Shown here: positions 22,947 through 35,448 of the stretch, piece after piece
How positions within the stretch are numbered: the stretch's first letter is position 1
Layout: each line of letters opens with the position of its first letter
Source: Brachionus koreanus
Lineage: Eukaryota > Rotifera > Eurotatoria > Ploima > Brachionidae
Length of the DNA stretch: 64,000 bases
Direction of reading: 5' to 3'
Assembly: GCA_016987375.1 (NCBI GenBank)
Contig: PJRA01000361.1
Location: forward strand, 7,567 to 71,566
The notes under the pieces: generated by a model
What the model was told of the DNA's origin: nothing
The model's database searches: none
What the model saw: the letters and a program-made list of their open reading frames with translations, nothing else
Position numbers and translations under genes: made by a program

Positions 22947-25900
22947 ATGGCCTCTATATTCGATAGATACTCGGGTAGACAGTATTACGCTAAATCGAGC
23001 GAGAACGTGCCCAAATACGGCAAGCCGTTCAAAGAGAATCACATGCGTCGCAATAATGTGGACGTGAAGACATCGAGGCCGATGAGTCTGAAAAAATCGA
23101 GCGCAACCGATCTAGCTTCGCTAAAGCTTAGACTGCGCTTGCTGGTTTTTGTCGAGAGTTCGGACGGCTCTCGTTCTCACATATTCGACTCGGATCGAAA
23201 CAAAACGCCCAAGCTGAGCCGGTCGGCGCCTAGCAGCACTCAATCGAGCTCAAAGTTGAACAACGAAATGAAAATGGTGTTCGGCAGCTTTCCCATGAAA
23301 ATATCAAACAACACAGCAATTAAAGTGCATAGTCTTAAGAATTCAAATAAAGCAATGATCAGTAATGTGTTCACTTATTACGATAATTCTCGTCTAGAGA
23401 GCTGTTTTTGTGTCCATAACGAAGAGGAAAAATCGCAAACGGCCTCGCCAGTCTCCGTTTCACTTACGTCCAACACAATACCCATAAAAAAGCCGCCACT
23501 TGTCTCGTCGTCCATACAGTCGTGTTCGTTCAATTCGAATGTCAATTCGAATGCACAGGTTAATTCGTTGTCGAGCAGTGTGCCTTGTGGCATGTTTTAC
23601 GGCTCTTATGCCGGCATGTACAAGCGACTAATGCGCTCAGTTAGCAATAGTCTAATTAGCGACTCGACTACAGTGCACAATAACAGCATAGTCGAGTCAA
23701 ACGAAGAATTAAATTTCGAGTTCAACGCTGTCGGCAATTTTGATGCCAAAAACGACCCGAATGAGTCCGAACGACGATCGCTCTCGGCCTACAGCAACAA
23801 TGGCAGTGTTTGCATGCATCAATCGCTATGTGAAAAATGCGTAAGTGTTTCTCATTTATTATTTTATTTTGTTTTCAAGCTAGTGGTTGCCATGGCAACG
23901 CACATATATGGTCATTTTAACCTAATCACACAAATTTAGACTATACAACTGAGATTAATTTAATCATATTTTGTTGTTGTTGAAAAGCACCAACTTTTTC
24001 TTTTTCCTTTTTTTATTCTCTAGAGAGACCTTAATCGAATTAAGCTCGATTATTCAGACTATTTATATGTCATTATATTTTTAATTTCCTAGTGCTAATG
24101 TTCTTATTATTATAAAGTTTGTTTATGGGTCAATTTTCAATAGATAAGTTAAAAATAATTGATAAAAATAAATTTTAATCTAAAATAACTGAATATAAAT
24201 AAGTGTATAGCTATTAAATGTAACAAAATTAAATTAACATAATTGTCGGCGAATATAATTTTTAGTACATTTTTACATTAAAAATAAAAGTTTTTCGAGA
24301 AAAATTTTATATTTTAATTTTTTTTCCAAAGTTGTACAAAAAATCACTTTTTAAATCTTAATTAGAGAAAGTGAAAATTTTTCTCCAAAGACTTGAATTT
24401 GGTCTTTTTTTATTGCTATATTTCTTAGCTATTTTTTATTTTTGTTTATTGCGTTATTTAAAATCCCATCAGGCACATACACTTAAAATTTGATTGTTTA
24501 TTATTTTGTTATTAAATATCAAAACAGAACAAAAAAAAAACAATATTTTTTTTTAGAAATTTAAAAGAACTTCTAAATAAAAGCTTTTGAGAGAATTTTC
24601 TCTATTATTTTGACATTTGGAAAAGTAAAAATTTAAAATTTATATTCGAAGTTTTTTCTACTCTTTCACCTTTAGGAATATTCTAAATTAGCCGATCAAA
24701 ATGTTGCATAATCAAACTTTAATAAGTAACTTTAATATTTTAATAATTAGAAATTTTCTTTTTAGTATTGAATTGCATTTTTAATTATTTGCATGTAAAA
24801 GCTCTATGCTACATTGTTCAAGTTCCATTTTCAGTTTACTTTACCACTTATTAAAAGTCATATTATGTTATTTTTGTTGTTGTTGAATATTTGCATCTCA
24901 TACAGCGATAAATAGAAATATCATCGCATTCATTAAATAATGATTTATTTATTTATTTTTTTAAATTAAAATTACTAGATGCTCAATTTTAAGTTTTCTA
25001 AAAATCTTAAAGGCATCTATTCCTCAGATATTCCTGATTTTGCTCTTTCTCAATTAATTTTAAGAGCACTATAACTGGATGGTGTTTTGTCTATTTATTT
25101 GTTTTCTGTACCGAGCTAATTCTTCTTCAGATTAAAAAATAAAAATAAGATATAATGAAAATGGTTTTAGAAAAAAAGAGAAAAAATATTTAGAATAGAA
25201 ATAGGACGGTTAATTCAATTTTGAACTTTCTTATAAAGGTTTGTCTTTATCGCTCAATTCTTTCATCTACACTCATTAAATTGATCAAGGCAATGATTTC
25301 TTTTTGGTCTATTTTTTAATTTTTTTGATAGAAATTAATCAATGTATCCGCATTTAGCCTCTATTCTACAATGTATTTTGCGCCAATTTCTGCTTATTTC
25401 ATTAAATCATTTTATGATTTGTCTTCAAACATTTTTCTTTACACTTAAAGAAAAGAATTTTCCTAATAAAAAAATAAAGCAACAAAAAATTTTAATATGA
25501 CTGAAACTTCAAAATTTAATTATTGAAATTTTTAACAAAAAATTTTAGTTTATTTATATGTATTCAATCAATTTTTATTTATTGAAATCTAAGCAATTAC
25601 ATGAGAAAAGTATTTAAATCAATAAAATTTAATGATGATAAATCTAAAGACAAGCATTCTTTATAGCTAAAATTTGATATTCAACTTTTACTTAGATTAT
25701 ATTTATTTTTTTCGATTATATGGTAAATATTATTACTACTTGAAAATTTAAATTCTAATGCTAAGAAAAGTAAAAAATTTTAGCCTTTTTTTAAACTTTC
25801 TTTAATCAATCAAAAAAAAAGCTATAGTTAGCTAATCTTCTAATTACAAAACATTATGCTCTATAGTCTTTAGTCATCTAATAACAAATCCTGTAATTGT

Positions 25901-28900
25901 TCAATTATTGTAACATTCGCTTCTATTGAAGCTTAAAAAAACCCATTACACCTTTCATCAACCTCTATTTTCCTCATAATTCCTTGTTTTATGAAGTCTA
26001 GAATTTTCTTGAAAAAACAAACCTAAGTTTTGGTTGACCACAGATATTTTTTAAAGTCAAGCGTTTTTAACATTCGTTTTAACTGTTCAGAATAAAATTC
26101 TACATTAAAAGACTAACTTTTTACTCTTAACTGGAACCAGCTCATAGTATATTAACAGTTTGAAATTCAACTAAACACACATCATCGTATTTTTTATCAA
26201 AGCGTCCTGTTTACATGACTGGTTGAAATGGATACAACCATTTATTTCTGTTATCATAATAATAAATTGATTAAATGAATAATAATTAGTAAAATTAAAA
26301 TAGAAAAAAAATTAGCATTAAAATTTTTTATTTTTTTGAATATTTTTTTTACATCGCCTTCTAGACGTTAACTGAAATAAATAAATAAATTTCGAAAATA
26401 GATCCACTTCACATCAAAATAATAATCTGTCTGAAAAACCGTTCATCTAGAGAATTTTCTTAATTAGTTTCCTACAAATTTTAATGCATCATTGAATATT
26501 GAAATCTCTAAAATCATAAGGTTAAACTTTTGCTAGCTTTGATTTTCAAATTAAGGCGACAAGATATCGTCAATTGCGATTAGTAAATGAGATTTAATAA
26601 TTGATTACTGTTGCTGATTGACTACCTTTTTTCCAATAATGACTCACCAGTGACTCTTTCTTCCTCGCAAGACTCGTTTAATCCCTATTAAATTTTTTTG
26701 TTATACTAATCTTGTATCTTTCCATCTTTAAACACACTTACACTTTGCACTTGTAATGTTTCACCAGTAATATGTGTTGCTGAAAGGTCTTTTTTTCAAA
26801 AAAAAACATTACAGTAGTAAAGTTTAAAAATTTTCATGTTTCATTTTATTAAATTTTTTAGTATTAAATAAACTTAAAATTCAATTTCCAAACGGAAACA
26901 GCTTAAAGTACAATTTAACCTTTGGATTCAATTCTAAACACATAAATGAAATTGAATTCATATTTAAAATTTAATTATATTGGACTTGTTTTATTAAAAT
27001 AAAATAATTACTTATAAAGGATAAAATAATTTATTTCTATTTGAAACAAAAAAAGTTAATATGAATTGAAAAAAAAAAAAAAAATTATTTTTTAAAAAAA
27101 TTTTAAATATTAAAAATTTATTTTATTTTATAAAGATTGAAAACAACCAATATCCAAAATATAAAATAGGAGTGGCTATTTTGTATTGTTTGCCTAGCGT
27201 GAACCGCAAGCGAAACGCATCGTTGTCGACAGGCGCCTGCACCAACTCGGGCCTGATGAGCCCGGACGGCTGCTCGCCCAAAAACTCGCCACAATCACCG
27301 ACCGTTTCATCACCACTCTCCTATTCAAACTCGATAAACATAAATCAATCAAAATCGAAAAAATCATTCGATCATCAAATAGACCAATTTCCGAGCACGG
27401 AAACGCCCTCTTCGAGCACATCGTCGTCGCCGAATGTCAACACTCCGCCCAATCTAAACCTAGCATCGCTAATACGCGATAACGAAATATTCTACGAATT
27501 CCTATTCTCTCATCTGCCTCTAATCGAACACCAATTTAAACAACTCATTGAAAAAATAGCCTCTAGTTTGCCGAGCTACTTTGGCTCGGTGAAACAAGCC
27601 AAGCGTACATCCATAAATCCAAGTCAAACGAGAGTGGCCAACCAAACGTCTCTCAGTCACACTGGCACATTCACTCAGCGTTTGCTTGCCGAATTTGACG
27701 AATATGAGCGCAAATTTAATCTGCTTTACACGTCGCCACGTCTTGCCAATCCGGCTTGGCTCAGTCTTGTAAAAACAAAATGCATTAAAAAAGACCAAAA
27801 ATCGACTTTTTCTCTAAGCAATACACTTTTAAACGATTTTGTTAATTTAAACAAAATAAATAAAAAACAAACCATCATGTCAACGCCAAGTCAATTTATT
27901 CTATTGAATAAATTTGATTTTAAAAAAAATTTTCTAAAACTAGATAAACCAAATGAGACTTTAAACAGCAATAAAACTAATAATAATAATAATGATAATA
28001 AAGAGCGTTTATTTTTTAAGATTTTTTTATCAACTTTGTTGAAGTACCATTTGAGCTGGGTGTATACAGTGTTGCCGTCGAACGAGCTCGCACAGGACTC
28101 GATGTATTTGCGCAAACAGCAAGCCAATTGGACCCGACTATTGGAAAAAACCAATCCGTACAATCCGCTATGGGCCCAATTGAGCGATTTGCACGGCGCC
28201 GTCAACCAACCGCTCAAGCTCGTCAGATGTGTGGTGGTTGGCAAGAATCGCGAGCTAGTCGAAAAAATATTGTTCATATGCAGCTATTTTATACGCTGTA
28301 GCAATTCAAGCTACTTTGACATACAGCAAGAGAATTTCGATTTTGAAAATTTGAAAAATGACGAGACGCCTATTAGAATTAATTTGCGCGAAATGTCCGA
28401 GACCAAGTTCGACCCGATAGCACATTTGACCAGTGTGCTAAACTCGTCGGCCATTTCGTCTTCGTCCGGGAGCCGATCGGCCTCGATTGGCTCGGTGTCT
28501 GCGTCGCCCTTTGGCAACAATTTGTCGCCAGTGTACAAAAATGACAAGGAATCGACGGCTGCCAATGCGCACGAACTGCCTCTTATCGGCTTCAAACTAA
28601 AGCAAAATGCGTCCAGATCGACCCGAATGCAGGACAATTTTGGCTACTCGTTGCTAGCTTCTTATTGCGATGAATTTGTTTTCGAGTTTGTGCTACATGG
28701 TACTAGTGACTGCTCATTTTTAGACACTCTACATCAAAAACTCGTTTTTAGTAAATATAACTCTATTCTTGATTGTCCCATTAGTGAATCATTGTACATA
28801 GTCATTGACACTGATCAATTGTGAGTATTTTTCTTTCACATTTAAATAAAATAGCAAAATTTTAAAAAAATAAAATTTTTATAAAATATTTCAAAAGTGG

Positions 28901-31035
28901 AAGGGTCAAATTGAGACCAATTTTATTTTAGTTAAGTTTGATTGTATTCCAAAAAAAATAAATTTTTGTAAATTTTATTAATTTGAAAAAAAAAATTGTC
29001 TTAAATTTTAGTATTTATTATTTGGCTCAATAGATAACTGTATTAATTGGTGTCAACCTCATAGTGCCTGCATAAGCTAGTAGAGGTTTTGTGAATATTA
29101 GTACATCAGAATAGAATAAAATTTCTAAATTTCTTTTAGCTATTTTTCTATATTATAAAAAAAATAAATCTGTAAAAAAAAAAACAGATATGAAATGGTT
29201 TAAACAAATATTTTTTTATTGGCAAAAGCAAACAGATTTCTGGGACAAATTTAAAATAGGCTCAATACCAGTATTATTTAGATAATGTACATAGGTCTTG
29301 TTCGACCCCATCTTGAATATGCTGTCCAGGTATGGAATCCATACAAGAAAAGCAACTCGAATCATTGATGGATTTGGTAAATTAAACCTTATCAATGTAC
29401 GAAGTTGGTACATTGAAGTTGTTTAGAACTTATTAACAAATGAAGTAATAGAAACAAAAGCAATTGGTCTAGTTAAAAGCAAATTAGATATTGAAATTAT
29501 TGCCTAAAGTTTGGTTAAGCATAGCAATTATCATAATTGTTATCATTGTTATCTTTGCAAATTTAGCTAAAGCTAGATTAAGAACATAAATGACAAACCG
29601 TGACTCAAAAAATCAAATCTCAAATCTGATTTGGAGTTTCTAAATTTTTTATTTTTTTTGTAAGCCATAAAATGAATAAGGTTAAATTAATCAAGATAGT
29701 TTGCTCACTCGTATTTGTTAGTTTGAAAAATAATAAATTTTTTTTTCATCAAAAAAATTGTGTAAAAAAAGAAATTAGCCAAAATTTAAAAGTCCACCAA
29801 TTCTTTTAAACAACACTCTAAAATTCTCTAAACTGTGTATATTTTTTTAAATAAGCACTGTTGTTTTGGCCAAGTAAAACAAAGGCTAGAAATTTTTTTA
29901 TTCCAATGATAAATATTCTTGCTTAATAAACAGATAGGCTTAAAGTGGCTACATATGTTGGCCAATATTGCATCTACAGAAATAGTTATCAAACTTTTAG
30001 AAAAAAAAATTAGTATATTAATAATAATTAATATTCTACGGTCAATTTAGTTGAACTAAATTTAACAAAGCAGGAGGACCATATAAGCCTTTTCATTTAT
30101 TTAGTTAATTTATACCGACAATATTGAATTGGTTGATCTTCTTTTTTTAATGTTACCGTTACACAATAAAATTGATAATTATGCTTCTTTTTTTTTCTTC
30201 TATTTTTCACATATATTAATTTATTATTATTATTTATTAAGTTCAAGCCTCATAGGCAAAAAATAAGAAAAAAAATAAAATAAAAAAAAAATAATATTAA
30301 TAAAAAATATTAATTTAGAAAATCTAATTTTCAATTTTGTATATATTAATATTTAGTTTGTTAGTTTGTTTTTTTTTCTTTTCTTTTGTTTTCAGTTATT
30401 GTTTAAAATCTTATTTACAAGACAAACAGTTAATAGCAGGAAAAAAACTCCAAAAGGTAACAAGATTACAAGACAGCATTTAATTCTGTTCTGTTTTGTT
30501 TTTGATTGAAAAACAATAAATTTGGAAATTTTTTTTTTGCAAAAATAAAATAAATTTTATTTTCTTAAAAATAAAAAAAAAAACACGAATAAATTAATTT
30601 TTTTTTAAGTGAAGTCAAAGTTTACTCCAGCGAATCGTCCAAACCTGTTTTAGTAGATAAACCGATTGGTTTAGTTGATGAATTGGTTCAGTCAGTTCTT
30701 AATATGTCCGAGTTGTTTCAAAATAGTGAATTTGTAAGAAAATAATGACTTTAAAATAAAATTGTTTGGACTAAATTTTTTCTTAAAGGTATTGCTTCAT
30801 TTGGAAGACAAACTGCAGGAATTGTACACCAAGTCAGAGACTATGAACCAAGTTAAATCCCAAAGCAAAGAATTAAGCGATGAAAAGCTCATGCAATTGA
30901 TCGAGTAAGACAAAAATGTGACTTTGTACGAGAATAAAAATTTAAAATTTCTTTTTTTTTAGCATTAAGGATGCAAACGATTTGGAGTTTTTGAGACAAA
31001 TTCAATCGGCAATTACCATACCTAGCATGTTTTAA
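22947..31035 (+). CDS. FNIP: Folliculin-interacting protein (FNIP1/FNIP2 type)
   Basis: FNIP is a longin/DENN protein that partners folliculin, AMPK and Hsp90 and regulates Rag GTPase-mTORC1 signalling at lysosomes. Exons are 22947-23840, 27136-28820, 30396-30456, 30610-30733, 30789-30904 and 30963-31035. Family blocks in order: LRLLVFVESSDGSRSHIFDS (longin start), MKMVFGSFPMKI, YEFLFSHLPLIEHQF, NPYNPLWAQLSDLHGAV, VVVGKNRELVEKIL with YFIRCS, FGYSLLASYCDEFVFEFVLHG, CPISESLYIVIDTDQ, and finally LHLEDKLQELYTKS. The ATG has an A-rich leader and matches the family start; total is about 983 aa. The exon 3 to exon 4 junction is out of frame by one base, most simply an extra A in the seven-A run at 30441-30447. 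Coding exons are clearly GC-richer than the introns, which carry transposon relics. Confidence 0.93.
25095..25145 (-). mobile_element. Non-LTR retrotransposon 3' tail, inverted
   Basis: Read on the minus strand this gives TTTAATCTGAAG, then AGCTCGGTACAGAAAACAAA and TAAATA, matching the tails at 13273-13312 and 53849-53895. A truncated insertion in FNIP intron 1. Confidence 0.55.
26155..26665 (-). mobile_element. Mariner-family relic, inverted copy
   Basis: The reverse complement matches 31740-32115 over several blocks: GTATTGGAAAAAAGG-like start, CAATTGACGATATCTTGTC, ACGGTTTTTCAGAC, TTTCGAAA, GATAACAGAAATAAAT and TTGAATTTCAAA. An extra AT-rich segment splits the copy near 26270-26390. It has no intact frame. 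Confidence 0.6.
28821..30395. other. FNIP intron 2 (1.6 kb) with RT relic
   Basis: A GTGAGT donor in phase 2 and a TTTTCAG acceptor. It holds the reverse-transcriptase fragment listed at 29215-29510; the rest is A/T-rich without signal. Confidence 0.65.
29215..29510 (+). mobile_element. Non-LTR reverse transcriptase C-terminal relic
   Basis: The translation contains LVRPHLEYAVQVWNPYKK, the well-known C-terminal RT block of LINE-type elements, followed by degenerate LINK and GLVKSKLDIEII pieces in shifting frames. Dead copy in FNIP intron 2. Confidence 0.75.
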
Positions 31036-31739
31036 CCGAAAATTAAAAAATGCAAAACCTCTTGTTCGAATTATAATTATGTGTTGTCAAATTCTGATTA
31101 TTATAATTATTATTATTATTCTAAATATTTTTTTTTTATGTACAAAATCCGGTGATTATTTTATTGTCCTCTCTCGTAATACACATTAAAAATAAAATTT
31201 CAATCAGGTTTAAAGCTTTTTGATGATGCTCAATCCGATCTTTTTTTCTAAGACTGCCTCAAAGAGGGACTCGTTTTATAATTGAGAATATATGATTTTT
31301 TTTTGTTCACTTTACGTTTAAGCCATGCTCATTCTATTTCTTTTTTGTCTCGACTATCTTAATTATTTATGTTGAATATGATTGTTTTGTAAGAAGTGGC
31401 ATTGCTCAAAATGTTGACTTGTCTTTAATAATCCGTTCATTTTTCTCGCAGGGATAATTAATTTCAAGGATTAATTAGTACTTTCTAACTTTTTTTTTCA
31501 AAAAAATAAAAACAAAATTTATTAAATAATTTTATTATATTTTTTATATTTAATAAAGCATATTCATAAGAATTTTTTTTTTGTTTTAATTTTTGAACAT
31601 AACATAAAAATTGTGAATTGCCGAAGCTCAATTCGATGAATTTGATGATCAATTCTTGCATCTAATTTATTTTAAGAAGTTTAAATTTTTTTTCAAGAGT
31701 CATATAATTTTGCATTTTTTAGTCATATACTGTTGAGTC

Positions 31740-32115
31740 AGTATTGGAAAAAAGGCAGTCAATCAGCAACAGCAATCAATTATCAAATGACCTTTACATA
31801 TGACAATTGACGATATCTTGTCACCATAATTCGATTAAGAAAGCGAACAGAATTTTTTTTTCATTGCAATTAGACAGACTTAGATATTTAACAATGAATT
31901 GAAATTTGAAAAAAACTACTTGAAAAAAAAGCCTCTAGATGAACGGTTTTTCACACTGATCATTATTTTTGATGTGAAGCGGATCTATTTTCGAAATTAT
32001 GATAACAGAAATAAATCCATCTCTACCACTACAGACAGTCGTGTTGATAAAAAGACTATATTGTATGTTTGGTTGAATTTCAAAGTGATTTATATTTTGA
32101 AGAATACTAGACCAT
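31740..32115 (+). mobile_element. Mariner-family transposase relic
   Basis: The frame at 31899-32117 reads FDVKRIYFRNYDNRNKSIS and then VDKKTILYVWLNFKVIYI. These resemble the mariner catalytic region (a GDEKW-like aspartate box, the YDN motif and the KKVMLTVWW block). There are no visible terminal repeats, and upstream stops mark it as a relic. Two partial copies occur elsewhere in the window. Confidence 0.6.
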
Positions 32116-32344
32116 AACTATAAAATAATTTTTTTATTGATAAATCAATGAATTTTTTTATTTATTTTTGAGAACAACCATTAACATTTAGTCTAATGTT
32201 TCAATAAAATTTAATTAAAAAAAACTTCTTTTAATCGATTGATTCCAGTTCTGAAGATATTTTGAAAAATAAAATTAATTAAATTTCGATAAAATATTTT
32301 TTAAGAAAAAAAATAATTTAAAATTTTTTTTAGCTCTTTTCATA

Positions 32345-32620
32345 TTTGAATGTGAATCATTCACTCAAAAAATTGTGTGAGTGAAAATGAGTGAATATAA
32401 AATAAATATTTATTAGACAGACTTTATAAAATAAATTTTATATTATAAAATATATTTACTTTATATTCGCTCATTTTCATAAATTTAATTTATTAAAATA
32501 TATATATTTTAAATGTGAATCATTGACGATATCATTGATTAGCATAATTAAAAATATATTTTAAATATATTTATTTTGATTCACATTTAAAATATATATA
32601 TTTTAATAAATTAAATTTTA
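32345..32620. repeat. Nested palindromic (foldback) sequence
   Basis: A perfect 42-bp inverted repeat (32481-32522 and 32577-32618; spacer 54 nt) lies next to a near-perfect 26-bp pair built on TGAAAATGAG(T/C)GAATATAAA (about 32383-32408 and 32455-32480). AATGTGAATCATT occurs at the left edge as well. Confidence 0.85.
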
Positions 32621-32820
32621 TCATAAACTTCAAGTTATATATCAAGAAAGTAAAGCTGCTGACATTAAAGTTAAATAAATAAATAGATAAAACTTTTTAA
32701 TTGTATTGACTATATAAATACAAAAATAAAATCAAATTCATTTTTTTTTCAATTTTTATTTCATGCAAATATCTTTAAAAAATTAATTTAATTTAAAATT
32801 TTTCGTTTAAAAAGTCAAAA

Positions 32821-33306
32821 TTAGAAAATTATATTAAAGAAAAAAGCTATTAATGTTGATAAAACTAATATTAAAAATCCAGATTTCATTTGAATTGATA
32901 TATTTGAAGCATTGCAACCGTCAGTATTACAGCATTTAGTTCCACCACCAGTTCCTATAATTGATCCCGTATTTACTTCCGTACATGTTTGCTCACAAGA
33001 TTTGGTCGCTGTTCCTATTCCAAGAGCTGAGGCATAAACAGTCTTTTTTAATCAATAAGAATTTAAAAGATTAAAATTTAATCTATAAATGATTACCTTG
33101 CAAAAATTATCTGTTGCGCTACAGTTTGTAAGAGTTCCTATAACTGAACCACTGCATTGAGAACATACGTAGCACTGTAGAGCTTCTGAATTTAAAACAA
33201 AGCAACCTAAAAATTAAAATAGATTAAGATAGACGTTTAGCATACTGATTTAAATGATTTTACTTAAAACTATTGCCGAAACTGAAAAAATGGCTAAGTA
33301 TTTCAT
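32821..33306 (-). CDS. Ly6/uPAR three-finger protein, GPI-anchored type (gene 1)
   Basis: Three exons (33306-33264, 33206-33097, 33042-32821; junction phases 1 and 0) encode 124 aa. A hydrophobic signal peptide (MKYLAIFSVSAIVLSC) is followed by the LQCYVCSQC opening typical of Ly6/uPAR domains and about ten cysteines. The domain closes with KCCNTDGCN, the family CCxxDxCN signature, and a C-terminal hydrophobic tail (LILVLSTLIAFFFNIIF) fits GPI attachment. Such proteins sit at the cell surface and often modulate receptors or cell adhesion; the ligand is unknown. The exon plan is the same as the gene at 38007-38448. Confidence 0.85.
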
Positions 33307-34253
33307 TCTCGTAATTTTTTTATAAAAAATCAAATCGATTGAACAGTTCTTTTTATATGCCATTCTATTACCATTGTTACCAAGGACTATTTTGCCTTGT
33401 AAATATGATTTTAAGGAAATTACTTAATAAAACAATTATTGCTTCTATTTAATAATTTAAAAGTTGTTATAAGTGAAATCAAAAAAAATTATTGATTTTT
33501 AAGTCCCAGAATTTTCATTTTCTAAAATCTCATATGTCTCAAATCCAGTCATGTTATCAAGACAACCAATTTTTCCATTAGTTAAATAACCATAGTTTAT
33601 TTTCTATTATAGTTACACTCTAGAATCGATTTTTAATACACTTAAGAAAAATTCACTTTTTTAAAAGCAAATAAGAGTTTTACTTTCAAGTTAGAAATAT
33701 TTTTTTTTGTTAAAAAATTTTCTCACTCTAATTTTTCATTTGAAAATTTTTGTTAATAAAAAATTAAAATCCAACTCAAATTCATTTTAATCAAACGTTT
33801 TAAATAAAAAATATCCAAATAAAATAATTTTTTTCTTATCATAATCATCTAATAATATATTGTCTAAATTTTTAAAGAATATCAGTTTGAAATCAGAAAA
33901 AAAATTTTTAAGCTCAAAAGACGTGTCGGATCAATCTGACCCTGATTTATACCATTTATCTGTTGTTTGATTATTTAGTACAGCTCTTTAATTTTTAATT
34001 TTTTGCCAAAATATTGATCAATTGGTAAAACAATAAACCTATTTGAGAGTTTAAGTAAAAGTTTTAGAATTACATATAATAAAACCAAATAGATAATACC
34101 AGAGCTTGAAAAATAATAGAAAATAATCAATAATTAGCTTATATATATTATTTTTTAAATTTGAGATAAAAAATAATTTTCGTTACTTATCTTTAATTTT
34201 AAATAAAATTTTAATCTCCAAATTGTAAAATTAAAATCACAATCGTTTTATTG

Positions 34254-35448
34254 GTTTTGTGAAATTTAGTACAATAGAACAGAACAAAAAGTTAAAAATT
34301 CTAATAACATTACTTTTAAAAGTCAAAAGCAAGTTTTGAAAAACAACATTGTGCAACATTCAAAGTTGCATTATTAACAATCTGGTCAAACTGTGCAAAT
34401 TTAGNNNNNNNNNNNNNNNNNNNNNNNNNNNNNNNNNNNNNNNNNNNNNNNNNNNNNNNNNNNNNNNNNNNNNNNNNNNNNNNNNNNNNNNNNNNNNNNN
34501 NNNNNNNNNNNNNNNNNNNNNNNNNNNNNNNNNNNNNNNNNNNNNNNNNNNNNNNNNNNNNNNNNNNNNNNNNNNNNNNNNNNNNNNNNNNNNNNNNNNN
34601 NNNNNNNNNNNNNNNNNNNNNNNNNNNNNNNNNNNNNNNNNNNNNNNNNNNNNNNNNNNNNNNNNNNNNNNNNNNNNNNNNNNNNNNNNNNNNNNNNNNN
34701 NNNNNNNNNNNNNNNNNNNNNNNNNNNNNNNNNNNNNNNNNNNNNNNNNNNNNNNNNNNNNNNNNNNNNNNNNNNNNNNNNNNNNNNNNNNNNNNNNNNN
34801 NNNNNNNNNNNNNNNNNNNNNNNNNNNNNNNNNNNNNNNNNNNNNNNNNNNNNNNNNNNNNNNNNNNNNNNNNNNNNNNNNNNNNNNNNNNNNNNNNNNN
34901 NNNNNNNNNNNNNNNNNNNNNNNNNNNNNNNNNNNNNNNNNNNNNNNNNNNNNNNNNNNNNNNNNNNNNNNNNNNNNNNNNNNNNNNNNNNNNNNNNNNN
35001 NNNNNNNNNNNNNNNNNNNNNNNNNNNNNNNNNNNNNNNNNNNNNNNNNNNNNNNNNNNNNNNNNNNNNNNNNNNNNNNNNNNNNNNNNNNNNNNNNNNN
35101 NNNNNNNNNNNNNNNNNNNNNNNNNNNNNNNNNNNNNNNNNNNNNNNNNNNNNNNNNNNNNNNNNNNNNNNNNNNNNNNNNNNNNNNNNNNNNNNNNNNN
35201 NNNNNNNNNNNNNNNNNNNNNNNNNNNNNNNNNNNNNNNNNNNNNNNNNNNNNNNNNNNNNNNNNNNNNNNNNNNNNNNNNNNNNNNNNNNNNNNNNNNN
35301 NNCTCATGAGTTTTGCATCGTAGTACCAATTAACATGATTGTACTTTTTGTCGATTTTATAGAATTGAATAAGATCCCCACGCTCTCGCCTATCTTCCAG
35401 GGTTTCTAATCCCAAGTTCGCTAATCTTGACTCATAGTTCAAATGCAA
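34254..35448 (-). mobile_element. Non-LTR retrotransposon fragment spanning the gap
   Basis: Right of the gap (35448-35303) the minus strand reads YESRLANLGLETLEDRR then GDLIQFYK, the C-terminal RT region. Left of it, a frame ending FSKLAFDF then a 3' flank with GTTCTATTGTACTAAATTT completes the element. That flank recurs at 58475-58520. The element is 5'-truncated near 35448; the unresolved middle is presumably repetitive. Confidence 0.7.
34405..35302. other. Assembly gap (898 N)
   Basis: A run of N. Translated frames across it are meaningless. Confidence 0.99.

Larger units (their letters stand above)
23841..27135. other. FNIP intron 1 (3.3 kb)
   Basis: No exon was found inside. It contains an inverted non-LTR 3' tail (25095-25145) and an inverted mariner relic (26155-26665). 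The donor GTAAGT at 23841 and the acceptor at 27134-27135 are both phase 0. Confidence 0.6.
31036..32820. other. Intergenic region between FNIP and the Ly6 gene 1
   Basis: This holds the FNIP 3' flank, a mariner relic (31740-32115) and a nest of palindromes (32345-32620). FNIP (+) and Ly6 gene 1 (-) converge here. No other gene is seen. Confidence 0.6.

Noticed and set aside
27194..28637. Several minus-strand open frames over FNIP exon 2
   Set aside because: Antisense shadows of a strongly conserved exon; no family match of their own.
34316..35448. Long open frames of 324-362 codons across the N run
   Set aside because: They are open only because N is not a stop; just the flanking retrotransposon residues are real.
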